Notes under the pieces: generated by a model
The model's database searches: none
What the model was told of the DNA's origin: nothing
The model's input: only the letters and a program-made list of their open reading frames with translations
Assembly (NCBI RefSeq): GCF_019279795.1
Contig: NC_056726.1
Span: 1,138,096,882-1,138,160,881, forward strand
Direction: 5' to 3'
Origin: Protopterus annectens
Taxonomy: Eukaryota; Chordata; Ceratodontiformes; Protopteridae
DNA: 64,000 nucleotides
Translations under genes and position numbers: made by a program
In this document: positions 33,826-45,776 of the stretch, piece after piece
Numbering within the stretch: the stretch's first letter is position 1
Layout of the letters: each line of letters begins with the position of its first letter

Positions 33826-36800
33826 ATGAAATGTTTATCCATAAATGTTAATGGTCTAAATAATAGTAATAAAAGGAGAAGCCTATTCAAGTACATAAAC
33901 TTACATAAACCACAAATAGTCTTTTTACAAGAGACACACTTATTAGATAGAGATATAAACAACTTAAATATTAATAATTACACAGTACTAATAAACTCTC
34001 AATACAAAACAAAAAAAGAGGAGTAGCTATACTACTTCGCAACTCAACTATAACACCTAAAATAATTACTACTCATCAAGATACATCAGGTATGTTTTGT
34101 CTAGTTTCAATAGAGTTAAATAAGAGAATCTATATGTTAGTAAATCTATATTGGATCCCAGGACTAGGATTAAAAACAGTTAAACAGCATTTTGAAGAGA
34201 TAATTCATTTAACTAAGGGTAGCCTGATATTGGCAGGAGACTTCAACTGTATAATGAATGAAAAAGATACAGATTCTAAATCCAAAAGAAGAAAACAATC
34301 CATCTCTAAAGCACTATCAAAATTTATAGATACATTGTATTTAAAAGATATAAATGAATTTGCAGAACCAGACTCACTAATCTTCACATTTTATTCTCAT
34401 AGATATAAAACTAACTCTAGAATTGATAGAATATATGTTGCCAATGACCTAATAACAAAAATTGACAAAGTCAAAATCATAAATTGTCCTTTATCTGATC
34501 ATAATGCCATAGTCTTTGAGATAGAGCTTACACCATTTTATTCAAATCCCATTACTAGGATACCTTCCTATATCACAAAATTGAGAGATTTCAAAGAATT
34601 TTATGAAGAAACAATCAAAACTTTCTAGAAATAAATTACACAGAAGATATTTCAGAAATATATGTCTGGGATTCATTAAAAGCAGTTACATATGGGAAGA
34701 TATTATCCTGGTACATAAATAAAAGGAAGTTATGGAATAAAGATATGCTAGACTTACAAAACAAAGCAGATAAATTGAAACTGGAAATACAAAAGGGTAA
34801 TGCTACTCAAGTTCAAGAACTTACACAAATCAATAAGAAGTATACAGAATTGCTACACCATAAGATTATGATTAACTTAGAAAAGATAAAAATAAACTCA
34901 TACTCTACTAATTCAGCACACCTGAGATACTTAACTAATAGAACAAAAAATAATTAAATCTAAGCAAATAAAAGAAATATTTATTCCCAATACTAACAAA
35001 AGAGTTACGGAACTAAATGATATTTTAGAAGCATTCAGACTCCAATTTAACATTGATAATTCCATAAATACTCAAGATACACCTACTAAGGATATAAAAA
35101 TACTTAGAAAACAATATTCATATTAAATTAACACAAGAACAAATAGACATTATAAACAAACCAATCAATATGACAGAATTAAAATCACAAATTAAAAAGC
35201 TCAAGACAAATAAAGCACCTGGCCCAGACAATATGCTACCAGAAATGTATAAATTAATACCCAATCAAGCCATATCTTTATTATTAAAAGTATATGATAT
35301 AGCCAATAAAGATTTGAATATACCACCCTCTTGGAAATATTCATTGATATCCCCAATTATCAAACCAGATAAAGATGAGAAACAGTGTTCCTCATATAGG
35401 CCAATATCATTACTCAATATAGACTACAAGATGTTTATGGCTATATACAGATAGGATCAAACACTTTCTTCCTTTCTTAATTCACAAAGATCAAACAGGT
35501 TTTATTAAAGGAAGAAATACTTCAGATAATATTAAAAGAATACTAACATTAATAGATTATAGCAAACATAAAGTCCTAAATTTAAATGTAATCTCATTAG
35601 ATATTAATAAAGCTTTTGATTTGGTTAATTGGAACTTTCTTTCACTAGTTTTAAAAGAATATAACTTTCCTTCTAATTTTAATAATCTTATCCAAATACT
35701 ATATGACAAATCTACTGCATATGTTAAACTGGGATCATATAGATCAGGCCCTATAACAATAAAAAAGGGAACTAAACAAGGTTGCCCTTTATCACCATTG
35801 TTATTTGCATTACTCATAGAACCCTTTGCAAATCAAATCAGATCAAACAATAACATAAAGGGCATTTGTATTAATAAAATGTTAAACCTTAAAATCCAAC
35901 TCTTTGCTGATGACATACTATTAACTCTCTCAGATGCAAATGAGTCTTTGAATGCTCTATTTAACTCCATGAATAAATTTCAAAATATTTCAGGCTTAAA
36001 ATTTAATGAAAACAAAACTAAAATTATGCCCTGTAATTGTAAAAAAAAAATAATATAAACAAAAGATTTTCCAAATATATAGTAACAGAAAGTAAATTAT
36101 TATATCTGGGAATAAATCTACTCAATGAATTAACAGATTCTCTAATATTTAACTATAATAAAATACTAGACAAAATAGAACAAACAATTGGTTACTGGAA
36201 TAAATATATCTTTTCAACAGCAGACAGATTATATCTTATTAAAATAATCATATTTCCCAAAATATTATACTTAATACAAAATTTTTCATTGCTACCTCCC
36301 AAATATATTATTCAAAGATACAATAAACTAATTTTAAATTTTCTATGGTTTCCAAATAAACCCGTATAGCCTTAAATAAACATTTGCCAGATTGGGAAGA
36401 TGGTGGAATTAATTTACGGATATTGATTTATATATTACCTCATCTGTTATTAAAAACATAACACTATGGTTAAATAATTCATACACACCTATATGGAAAC
36501 AAGCCCATGAGCAGATTTACATAGAAATCAATTATAATCACATACAAGACAACTTAACAGTAATACCATCACCCCTTATATGGATGTTAAAAGATTATTT
36601 TTAGGGAAAAGGAATAATATTAATAAATTGCCATCAAACTATGTAAGTTCTACACTTTCAGTGTTCAGAACATATATAAACAAAATACCAAATATTAATT
36701 ATTGGATTTTCTTATTTTCCTATAGCTTTTACACCAAATATTCTAGATACATTCCAAATATCTAAAATAAATATACTTAAAGAAGAAACATTACTCTTTT

Positions 36801-37679
36801 GGCATCAACTTATAGAGAAAGGAAAATTCTAACAAAGGAACAGATAATTTATAATTATAATATAAATAAAGACAATTGGCTGTTTTACAAAATCTAAGGC
36901 ATTTTCTTATAAATAAAATAGAACAAATGCAACCTTCAGTTAGACATGAAGCTCCAAAACTCATTGAATACCTTATTCTTATCACAAAACAGCCTTATCA
37001 GGGTACAGGTTATTTGTCTAATATCTATAAAATTGTTAAAAAACAAAAACTATCATGAAAAATCATACTGGGATTATTATACTTTAATAAACTAACATCC
37101 TCCAGTTGAAGAAGAAAAAGTAATATTCTAAAATCTTCCAAATTTTCTACATTATCAAAATACTGGCAATTATTCACTTGGAGATATCTACACAGAAGGT
37201 TCTATACACCACATAGGTTAGCCAAAATGTATTCTATTGAAGATCAATGTTGGAGATGCCATATCAAGATAAAAGCAGATTGGCAGCATGTTTTTTATGA
37301 ATGTATATGTCTCAATGTGTACTGGAAATCCATTAATTATTTTTTTCAGACTGTTTATAATGATAATTTTCAATTAACAAAGTCTTTAATTTTATTCAAC
37401 TCTCCTATTCCAAACTGTGTACCAAAAAAAGACACTAAAATCCTATGGTCACTATTGGCAATTTCACGTAAAATCATAACTATACACTGGAAAAATGAGG
37501 CTTCGCCTACGTTCAAGGAATTTGAGACTTTAACAACAACAGTTGCTCACATGGAAATATTAACAGTGAAGAACAGAACTAAAAGATCTACTTCTTACTA
37601 TTACTCTTGGATGAAAGTACTGGAAATACTTGAAAATATCGAAGAAGATATATCATCTTATGTTTCTAACTCTATATAA
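33826..37679 (+). pseudogene. L1 ORF2, endonuclease plus reverse transcriptase, broken
   Basis: Start chosen at the ATG before CLSINVNGLNN, the usual L1 endonuclease opening. Endonuclease motifs: FLQETHL, LILAGDFNCIM, SRIDRIYV, LSDHNAIV. Reverse transcriptase: NKAPGPDNMLPEMYK, YRPISLLNIDYK, KKGTKQGCPLSPLLFA and the catalytic IQLFADDILLTLSD (35895-35935). The C-terminal Cys motif CWRCHIKIKADWQHVFYEC lies near 37247-37303 and the end is at 37679. At least six frame changes or stops, for example near 34025, 34628, 35454 and 36058. Confidence 0.92.
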
Positions 37680-37853
37680 TATAGAATTTCAATGTTATTT
37701 GCATAGACACCAATGTAAATAATTATATAATGGTTTGAAGTTAGTAATGTTTTAGAATTGTAAATATGTTATTTATCATTATTTCATGTAATGTTTAAGA
37801 CATCTTATTTGAAATAATAAAAAAAAATTTAGTGAAAAAAAAAACAGATTTAA

Positions 37854-39270
37854 CATCTTTCATTCCCTGTTCCTTAATATTAAATATTATTTTCTTAATG
37901 TGAAGAACCTGGAGAGTTTTAATTAGTGTTGTAGAATATGTTTTATAAAATACACTAAATATTGTTTAAAAAATAGTTAATTTTGCTTAACCCCATGAAA
38001 TGATCCAAAATACAATATTCAGATATTTGCTGTCCAGTTTTCAGTTAGAATCAATGTTCTACCTTGGCTAATTAATCAAAATAAAGAATTACCTGCTTAG
38101 TCCAATTTAGGGTCCTACTGACACAGAAGCCTGTTGTTATTGTTTGTAAGTTGGAGGGCCTGTTCCTGGTTGAGGCAGCAGCCCATTAGCAGCTGGTGAC
38201 TTAAAAAGCAAAGCAGGGCTGCAAAGTACTACAGAATAGGTGCAGATAACTCAAAAAGGGGCTGGACTACATTATTCTAAGGTCAGCTTTGAACACAGAA
38301 TTGTTAAATACATAACTGATCATATCATAATGCAGGTAATAGGTAGCTAAATCTCTGATGTTCATGGGTTCATAGTTGCTTACTAGATTTTCGTTCTTTG
38401 AGAATCTTAGGAAGCCTAGTCTTACATTCCCATGGTAGTTTTAGCCTTTATTTTTTGTATACAAATAAATCAGATAGTCTGAACAAAGATATGCTGTGAT
38501 ACTTGCATGTTTCCAATATCCATGAGGGACAGGCATCCTAAACTGGAGGAACATTTGCTGGTACCCATCCATTTATCAACATTATGTTTGAATAAAGTAA
38601 GATAGATACTTTGTTTTATACAGAATGGAATATAATTTCATAGAGGTAGTATTCTTTTAAATTTATAAAAAACAAGATGCCATTCAATCACATCAAAGCT
38701 GTCAGTTAAAGAGGAAGAGCAAGCTAACTTATAGATCAGACTTTATTCGTATATATCAATGCAGTTTACAGTATGAGGTTTAGTCTTCTAAAGCATTCAT
38801 TACTAACTTTTGTTCTCATTTGTTCAAGTTTTATTACCAACCCTTCATTCTTTCCCAAATATTTATACACACTTTCATGTCCCATGTTGATGTGTTCTTG
38901 TTGCTGCAGCTTTCCTGTGACAAATGTTGCTTTTGCACATTTACAAGACCACACTTCATTCTTATATCATCTGATAGTTTTCATCAGTTGTAGATGTTCT
39001 TTCAAATTTGTGTGTGATGAACTGTGCAATTTTAAATCATCCACAAAGAGTGGAGGAGCTGCCTTTGTACAAGTCTTTTCCAGTCAGAACAGACCATAAA
39101 TTATATCACAAGGCCTGTAATGTTGTATTAGTTCCACAAAACACTGCACCACAAACAGACATATTTACAACTTCAGCTTTTTCTTGGAGTTTCATTCTAA
39201 AGACTATAGTGGCATTATGGTTATTTCTATTCTTAAATGTAAACACACTTGTTATACACAATCTCTCTCT

Positions 39271-39272
<2 letters not shown>
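37854..39272. other. Unassigned DNA with a possible SINE/CR1 tail remnant
   Basis: At 38362-38450 gggttcatag, tactaga and aggaagcctagtc resemble the reverse-strand tail shared by the tRNA SINEs and CR1. Nothing else recognised. Confidence 0.4.

Positions 39273-39336
<64 letters not shown>
39273..39336. repeat. (CA)n microsatellite
   Basis: About 64 bp of pure CA on the plus strand. Confidence 0.97.
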
Positions 39337-39339
<3 letters not shown>

Positions 39340-39489
39340 TTACTTTTTATTTCTTTTTTTCTTAACTAGGTTAGTCCCACAAGACTAGTAGCCTTTTTTC
39401 AGGGGAGACTCGAGTTGTTATTTATACTACTAGGGGGAATTTGGCTAGGGTATTAGGGAACTTATCCGATTTTTGGTAGCAGGGGGAAG

Positions 39490-39493
<4 letters not shown>

Positions 39494-39560
<67 letters not shown>
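39494..39560. repeat. (GT)n microsatellite
   Basis: About 67 bp of pure GT on the plus strand, inverted relative to the CA tract 157 bp upstream. It directly precedes the recognisable 5' part of Tx1-like copy 1. Confidence 0.97.
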
Positions 39561-39563
<3 letters not shown>

Positions 39564-39618
39564 ACATCCTGACTTCCTGTTCAAGGTGCAGGGTCAGCCC
39601 AGAGGAACAGGGTGAAAT

Positions 39619-40735
39619 CATGGATGCTGAGATCCAAATCATTTTGGAAGTGAATTTTGTTGGAAATAGAGAAAAAAAAAATCATAGAGTGGCTACCAGA
39701 ACTGTTTTCAGGTGATGTGGAAGCAAAGAAAACTTTGTTTGCTGATGGAGAGGTGATCAGGAAGGAGATGGAACTAAATGCAGTGATGGAGATGGATTCA
39801 GAAGAAATTTTCCAGAAAAACCTGTTTGAAGTGGCAGAAACATCAGAAAAAAATGTGTTATTTCAATCCTCTAGTTGGGAGGGTTGCAGGATGAGTATCT
39901 GGAAGAGCTTATTAAACAGAGTGACCCAGAAAGTGTAGCTGCTCTACCTTGGAGTGACATTATTGTAAAAATAGAAGAGGTAGAAAATGAGAAGGAGAAA
40001 GAAAAAAGAGCCAGAGAAGGTTCCAGGAAAAAAGTCCTATTCTCAAATGGTGGAAGAATGAACTAAGAAGGAGACAGAGATTAAGGAAATAAAGAAAAAC
40101 ATGGATTTCAGGTGAACAGTAAAAAAAGAAAAAGGCCTGGACAGATATGAGGTATGGGACAATGTTATTGCTCCTTTGGGAGTAAAAGCTGAAGAGGGAA
40201 GAGCTTTCATTTTAATTAACAAAGAAACTTTTTGTGACTTGTTTTTTGAAACTGGTCAGGCTATGATAAACTTTTTGGGAAGCCTAAGATAAAAAGTAAG
40301 TAGGTTTTCCATGGTCAGAATATGTGGCACAAGCTTTTTCAGGCAAACAAAAAAAAAGGAAAGAAAAAGAATTTTGGTTCAGTTTAGAACTGAAGTGGAA
40401 GCAAAACAACTGAGTAAATATTTGCTAATATGTAGTACTTGTAGTATGTTAATATGTAAAGAAGTGTTGGACACTACTAAAATTTATGATGAAAGAGGAT
40501 TATGGTCTGGGTGTTGGGAATGTGACATAATTTTGAAAATGGAAAATGAAAATGTAATGTACATACCTAGTATTATTAATGTGCATGGCAATAGAAGTTT
40601 TGTAAGGTACAGAGGACAACTAAAGACTTGTTATTTTTGTGGAAAAAGTGATAATTTAATTAATCAGTGTGACATAAAAGATGTTATTTATGTGGTCAGA
40701 CAGGCCATAATGCAAAGAAATGTGAAGTGAAATGC
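39619..40735 (+). pseudogene. Tx1-like LINE ORF1, CCHC zinc-knuckle protein
   Basis: The N-terminal acidic part carries the family block DPESVAALPWSDIIVKIEEV (39925-39985), followed by Lys/Glu-rich sequence. The second half, 40311-40730, has KKKERKRILVQFRT, then GLWSGCWECDIILKMENENV and KTCYFCGKSDNLINQC. The last is a zinc knuckle whose third ligand, normally His, is unclear. Such ORF1 proteins bind LINE RNA. Frame changes occur near 40065 and 40300, and the frame ends before 40740. Confidence 0.75.
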
Positions 40736-40971
40736 AAGACAGGAAATTCATGGTTAGAATGTGAGGTAGAAATATAAGAAAATTAAAATTAAAATGAAGA
40801 TGAAATTATATAAGAAAAAGATTTAGAAAATATTGTACAAGAGCACACAACACAACAAGAAAACATAGATATGGTATTTAAATTTAAGGGAACAGACAAA
40901 GAAAAGGAAAAAGAAAAAGACAGAAATACAGAGGAAACAAGTGGAGAAGAGTTAGAGTGGCAGATAATAAT

Positions 40972-41077
40972 TCTGGAGCATTTCTCCCCGGGCCTCCACT
41001 GAAAACAGGATCTGTGGAACCTAGTTGATCTTTCCCAGTCAACAAAATGTTAAATGAGATAAAAATAAAAAATAAAA
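40972..41077 (+). mobile_element. SINE tail fragment (gcatttctccccgggcctc type)
   Basis: ctggagcatttctccccggg, cctccact and aaatgttaaatgagataaaa match the tail of the V-SINE-like copy at 4118-4191, ending in A-rich repeats. There is no tRNA head. It interrupts copy 1 after ORF1. Confidence 0.65.
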
Positions 41078-42817
41078 GGCAATAGAAATTCAATAAAAAA
41101 GAGGGTTAGGGAAAGAAAAAGAAAATGTAACAATATAATGGTTATTGATAATAAGAAAGGTAAGAAAGGCAAGGGATAAGAAAAAATATTTTAACAACGG
41201 TTCTATAAAGCTGAAAATATTAGCTTTGAGCATGAACAGTATGAAGAATGTTAAAAAATTAATATTTTACAACGGTGTGCTGCACTAGATGGTCAAGTAA
41301 TAGTGTTAAAAGACATTACAATATTAACAGAGGAAGAAGGGATGCAAACAGAAAAAAAACTTTGGAGTTGTACTGTTATTTGGAACATAGGCAAAGAAAC
41401 ATGCTCAGGTGTATGTATATTATGCTAAGATAATATAAAAATAGTAGATATTGTGGAACTTGGCAGAATAACAGCTGTGGATATAAGATGGAAAACATAT
41501 GTATATAGACTAATAGCTTTATATGCATGTGTAACAAAAAAGGAAAATAAACAATGTTTAAAAGTATACCTAATTATGTCTGTGTTAACATGGATATAAT
41601 AATGACAAAGGATTTTAATTGTAATTTGAGAAACAAAATGAATAGTTATGATGTTAAAATGATTACTGAAATTATGTAAAGTGGAATATTAAAAAATGGG
41701 AAAATAAACACTGGACTTAGAAATTAAATTAAGAAAGAAATAGATTATTTTTTAATATCAAAAGGTTTAAAAATTACACAAAAAGGAATTAAATAAATTA
41801 AATATAGTAGGTTTTCTGATCACATGGTAATTTGAATAAGAATTCATGAAAGTGAGGAGTATATTAAAATAGGAAAGGGTATTAAAAGATTAAATGAAAA
41901 ATAGTATCAGAAGAAAGAAAATAAATTATAGAGTTAAGGCAACAACATATTGGTATGAGAGATTTTTATGAAAATTGGACAATTTTGTAGATTCAATTTA
42001 AAAAGAAATACAAAAAGTATTTTTAGAATGCAAAGAAAGGAAAGAAAAAAATAGAAAAAATGGAATACAAAATGTTAAGTCAAAAATATTTAAAGATTTA
42101 ATAGAGATGAAAAGAAAAAAAAAATTACATAGAAGAAATCAGGATAAGGTTAATCAATTATTATATAAGCAAAAATATTGTTTACAAGGAAGAAAAGTAG
42201 CACCATACTTATGTATGATAGTAAAAAAAGGAAAGATAATGAGAGAATTAAAAATAAAGAAGGGAAACCAGTCAAAAAAACAAGAAGAAATATATGAAAT
42301 AATTAAATAATATGAATTAGATTTATATAGTAAAAAAGAAGTCAACATATAACAAATTTACAATGGGTAAAATTAAACAAGGAAATAATGAATGTTTACA
42401 GAGAAAAATAAAAATAAGTGAGTTGAATGAGATCTTAAAAGATATTAACATTAATTCAGCTACAGGTTTGGATGGGATTGAATATAGTATGTATAAAGAA
42501 ATGTATGATTGGCAAAAAATGGTGTTTATAGAAGTAATGACTGAGTGGCTAGAAAAAGGAATTAAGTATAAAGGAATGTGCACAGATGTGATAAAATTTG
42601 TATTAAAGAAAGGAGATAAAGATGAAATAAAAAAAGTGGAAACCAGTTACACTGAATAACACAGACTATAAAATGTTCATAAGAAAAGTAACTAAAAGAT
42701 TACAATGTAAAATAGAAAGATTACTTGATCACAATTTGCTTGGGATAAAAGAAAAGGAGAGTCAAGACCTATTATGGATAATAAGAGAAGTAATTGATGA
42801 TATTATTAATAAAAAAG

Positions 42818-43649
42818 TGGAAACAAAAATCATGACAGGATGTTAGGAAAGTATGTGGTAATATTCAGTAAGAAGCATTATATGGTATTTTACAAGCATA
42901 TAACATACGTGAAAAAATATTGCAAGTAATTACATCAATATATGAAAAGAATTATGTGAGATTGAATGTAAACAGTTGGATTGAGAATAATTTGAAAATA
43001 GAGTGTGGTATATGGCAAGGATGCCCTGTAAGCAGTATGATCTTTGCTATAATCATGAACATAGTCGTAATGGAAATTAATAAAATGTCAAGTATGGGAA
43101 TATATAGAATAATGGAGGAAATACAGTTGCCGATAATGTATATCTATGCTGATGACATTGTAGTAATAGCAAATAATAAATCCTGGATGGAGAAAATAAT
43201 GGAAAATTACTTAGTTGATAGGAATTGGTTTAAGCATAAATAAAGAGAAAAGTAAAGTATTTGGGTATGAATGTGCTATAGGAAGCATGGAATATAATTA
43301 GACTAATATAGATATTTTAGGAATAGTATTTGGAAGTACAGAATACAGACATGAACAATGGGACAAAATTATTTAAGAAATCAATGATTGCATTCTGGAA
43401 AACATATTTTCATATAAGAAGAAAGCACATTTAATAAACACCATAATAATAGCTAAAATAGTTTATATAGCAAATGTTTACATGATGCCAGTGAAACTTG
43501 AAAAAGAAATTATGCAGATTTTTTTTTTTCATTTATTTGGGGGTCAAGATTGAACATGGTTAAGAAGGGAATTTTGTATATGAAAGATGAACAAGAGGGA
43601 TTGGGGCTGATTAATCTGATTGTGCATACAGCATAAAGTACTGAAAGGA
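42818..43649 (+). repeat. Direct repeat, left copy (832 bp), flanking the PLE
   Basis: Matches 45777-46610 over its whole length with roughly 97 percent identity by eye, including shared stops and the shared frame break after YADDIVV. Both copies end at actgaaagga. Confidence 0.9.
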
Positions 43650-43690
43650 TCAATGAATAATTTGGGAAAGATGTTTTTATGGTCACTATT

Positions 43691-43830
43691 CATAGGTTCA
43701 TAGGTTCATACTAGGCTATCTGCCCTAGGGCATTTATAAGCCTAGCCAGAGTGTGTATGGCTTTCGCCACCCATTTTAAATTAATTTTGCTATGCCCTTT
43801 TTCGAGGTTAGTATACTGTGCTTCTGTCTA
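43691..43830 (-). mobile_element. CR1 3'-end fragment
   Basis: Reverse strand: gacagaagcacagta, gggtggcgaaagcc, ctctggctaggcttataaat, gggcagatagcctagtatg and ctatgaacctatg. Same family as the copy at 1-1720. Only the last ~140 bp are present, abutting the PLE at about 43826-43830. Confidence 0.9.
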
Positions 43831-45274
43831 TTGACATAGTAGAATTGTTTCCGAGTATCCCACACAACACTGGGCTTGACTGGTTTTGTGATATGTTAGT
43901 TTCTGAATCCGGATTGGACAGTAATACTATTAATTTAATACTTGAGTTTACAGAAAATGTTTTAAATAACAATTTTATTTATTTTAATGGGGAATTTTAT
44001 CAACAAAAGAAAGGAGTAGCAATGGGGGCACCTTGTGCCCCTTTGTATGCCAATTGTGTTTTATACTACTGGGAGCAGAAATTTGTATTAAGGACTGAAT
44101 GGTCCAAACACATCACTTATTACACTAGATTCCTTGACAACATATGTTTATTATGGAACGGTTCAAGAGAGAAGTTGGACGAATTTGTGGGATATATCAA
44201 TAATACTACTGAGTTTTTGGTTTTTACACACAATATTAGTGAACATCAGTTGATTTATTTGGATGTTACTTTGTACAAGGATTACACTAATCATTATTTT
44301 CAATCTAAGCTATTTAGAAAAAGTACATTTTCAAATTCATATCTACATTTTAATAGTGGACATCAGTTTTTTTCAAAAAAAGAGTATCGTGACGGGCCAA
44401 ATGATCAGGCCCTCTAGGATGACCAGTATGATGGAAATTTTTCTGGATGAGGTTAAGATTATTGGAGCACTGTTTGAAGAAAAAGGGTACCCAAGGAATC
44501 TTATTGACAGTATGGCAGCTGAAGTTATTGAAAACAGAAATTCTAAATTTTTCCCTTGTTAGGGACAGGAAAAATGAACAGTGGTAATGTATTACCAAAA
44601 TCTCAAGATTTTAAAGGTACTTTTATACACACTTTTTCAACTACATCTAATGAAGTTGAAGAAATTATTTTAAACACTGGCCAATATTGACCTTGAATGA
44701 GGAGATTAAAGGGTATGTTCCAACTAACCCACAGTTTGTTAGGAAGAGAGACATCAATTTGAAGGAATTACTGGAAAGGAGTCCCATAATAAAATCAATC
44801 ATAGACAAGTCTAAATTTGGTACATACAAGTGTGGGGCATGCCAACAGTGTAGTTATATGATTAATCAAGGCACAGTTTTTATTCCTTCTAGAAAATATA
44901 CATTTAAATCTACTAAATATTTCATCTGTGGGGCTAAAGGGGTTATTTATTTGGGAATTTGTGTGACCTGCAATAGTTTTTACGTTGGCAAAACAGAGAG
45001 ACAGTTAAAGAAAAGGGTGTACGAACACATGTATGAAGTTTCTAAGGGCAAAGATACTAATGCTTTTTTCAAACATTCCCAGGTTTGTGAAAATATGAAT
45101 GGGAAATTTTTGGTTTTGGAGCAAGTGGTTCCAGAACTCTGCGGAGGTAGCTGGGAATCAAGATTGGAATACAAGGAGTTGCTTTGGCAAGTTAGGCTGG
45201 ATGCGGGTACGGCTCCAGGTTTGAACGACAATAGCATTAGTAGTGTTTTAAAATTAAGGGCTGCCCGTTTATAA
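43826..45274 (+). pseudogene. PLE reverse transcriptase plus GIY-YIG endonuclease
   Basis: The frame opens at LSIDIVELFPSIPHN (RT motif A with its Asp) and keeps KKGVAMGAPCAPLYANCVL (motif B). The catalytic motif C, normally Y-x-D-D, reads TRFLDNICLLW, so one catalytic Asp is lost. Frame changes occur near 44400 and 44570-44690. The second half has PTNPQFVRKRDINLKELL, CGACQQC (zinc-finger-like), VIYLGICVTCNSFYVGKTER (GIY-YIG core), KKRVYEHM and ESRLEYKE with the conserved Glu. It ends at 45274. Confidence 0.9.
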
Positions 45275-45626
45275 AATAACAACTTTACAGTGAGGACCTG
45301 TTGATATTATTAGTTTTGCACATAATTCATTTTATTTAGGATGATTCTCAGGTCCTTACGTACACTATTATTCTTTACATATGCCCGTAGACCTTAGTGT
45401 AGACACAATAGTTGGCACGCTGCAATTTAACTGTATATATACTAAGTTTTTACATTATTATATAGTGTTATGAAAAGGAAGGGTTTTTTATGGTGTAAGT
45501 ATTTACATAAACAATTGTGTGATTGATTGTATAATTTTTACGAATTTTTGGGCGTTTCTATTGGGGGAAAGTTTGGGTCACATGACCACTCATTGCTATT
45601 TATACCCAGCAATGAATGCATTTATT

Positions 45627-45668
45627 GTTCTGATGAAGCTCGGTATTGACTGAGTGAAAGCGCTTAAC
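45627..45668 (+). ncRNA. Hammerhead-ribozyme-like motif at PLE 3' end
   Basis: CTGATGA (45630-45636) and GAAA (45656-45659). Stem II pairs CTCGGT (45639-45644) with ACTGAG (45649-45654) around loop ATTG, with one G-U. Stem III would be the palindrome AGCGCT (45659-45664), which favours pairing between two molecules. T45665 is the cleavage-site base. Stem I is only about three pairs (gtt with aac). Confidence 0.5.
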
Positions 45669-45776
45669 TTACTGTTTTCTGTTGTGGAATAAACTTGTGT
45701 ACTGGTGAATCTTTGGACTGGTTGTTGTGCATTCAAAATATTTTGTTGGAATCTGCAGTCTTGCTTGCCATGGGTT

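Larger units (their letters stand above)
29052..37840 (+). mobile_element. L1-type LINE with 13-bp target duplication
   Basis: The sequence aaaacagatttaa occurs at 29039-29051 just before the element start (tggatggggcgtggc) and again at 37841-37853 just after its A-rich 3' end. ORF1 and ORF2 have L1 hallmarks in the expected order. Total length of 8.8 kb exceeds the usual 6-7 kb because about 3.6 kb lies between the ORFs. Both ORFs are broken. Confidence 0.9.
43826..45776 (+). mobile_element. Penelope-like element (P2)
   Basis: A 5'-truncated PLE: C-terminal two thirds of the reverse transcriptase, GIY-YIG nuclease, a 3'UTR of about 350 bp, a hammerhead-like core at 45630-45664, then aataaacttgtg and the end near cttgccatgggttt. 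It lies between the two copies of the 0.83-kb LINE repeat. Confidence 0.85.

Noticed and set aside
39106..39715. Open frames rich in Cys-Val or His-Thr around the two microsatellites
   Set aside because: Same artefact of CA/GT repeats. Only the downstream LINE ORF1 sequence after about 39600 is real.
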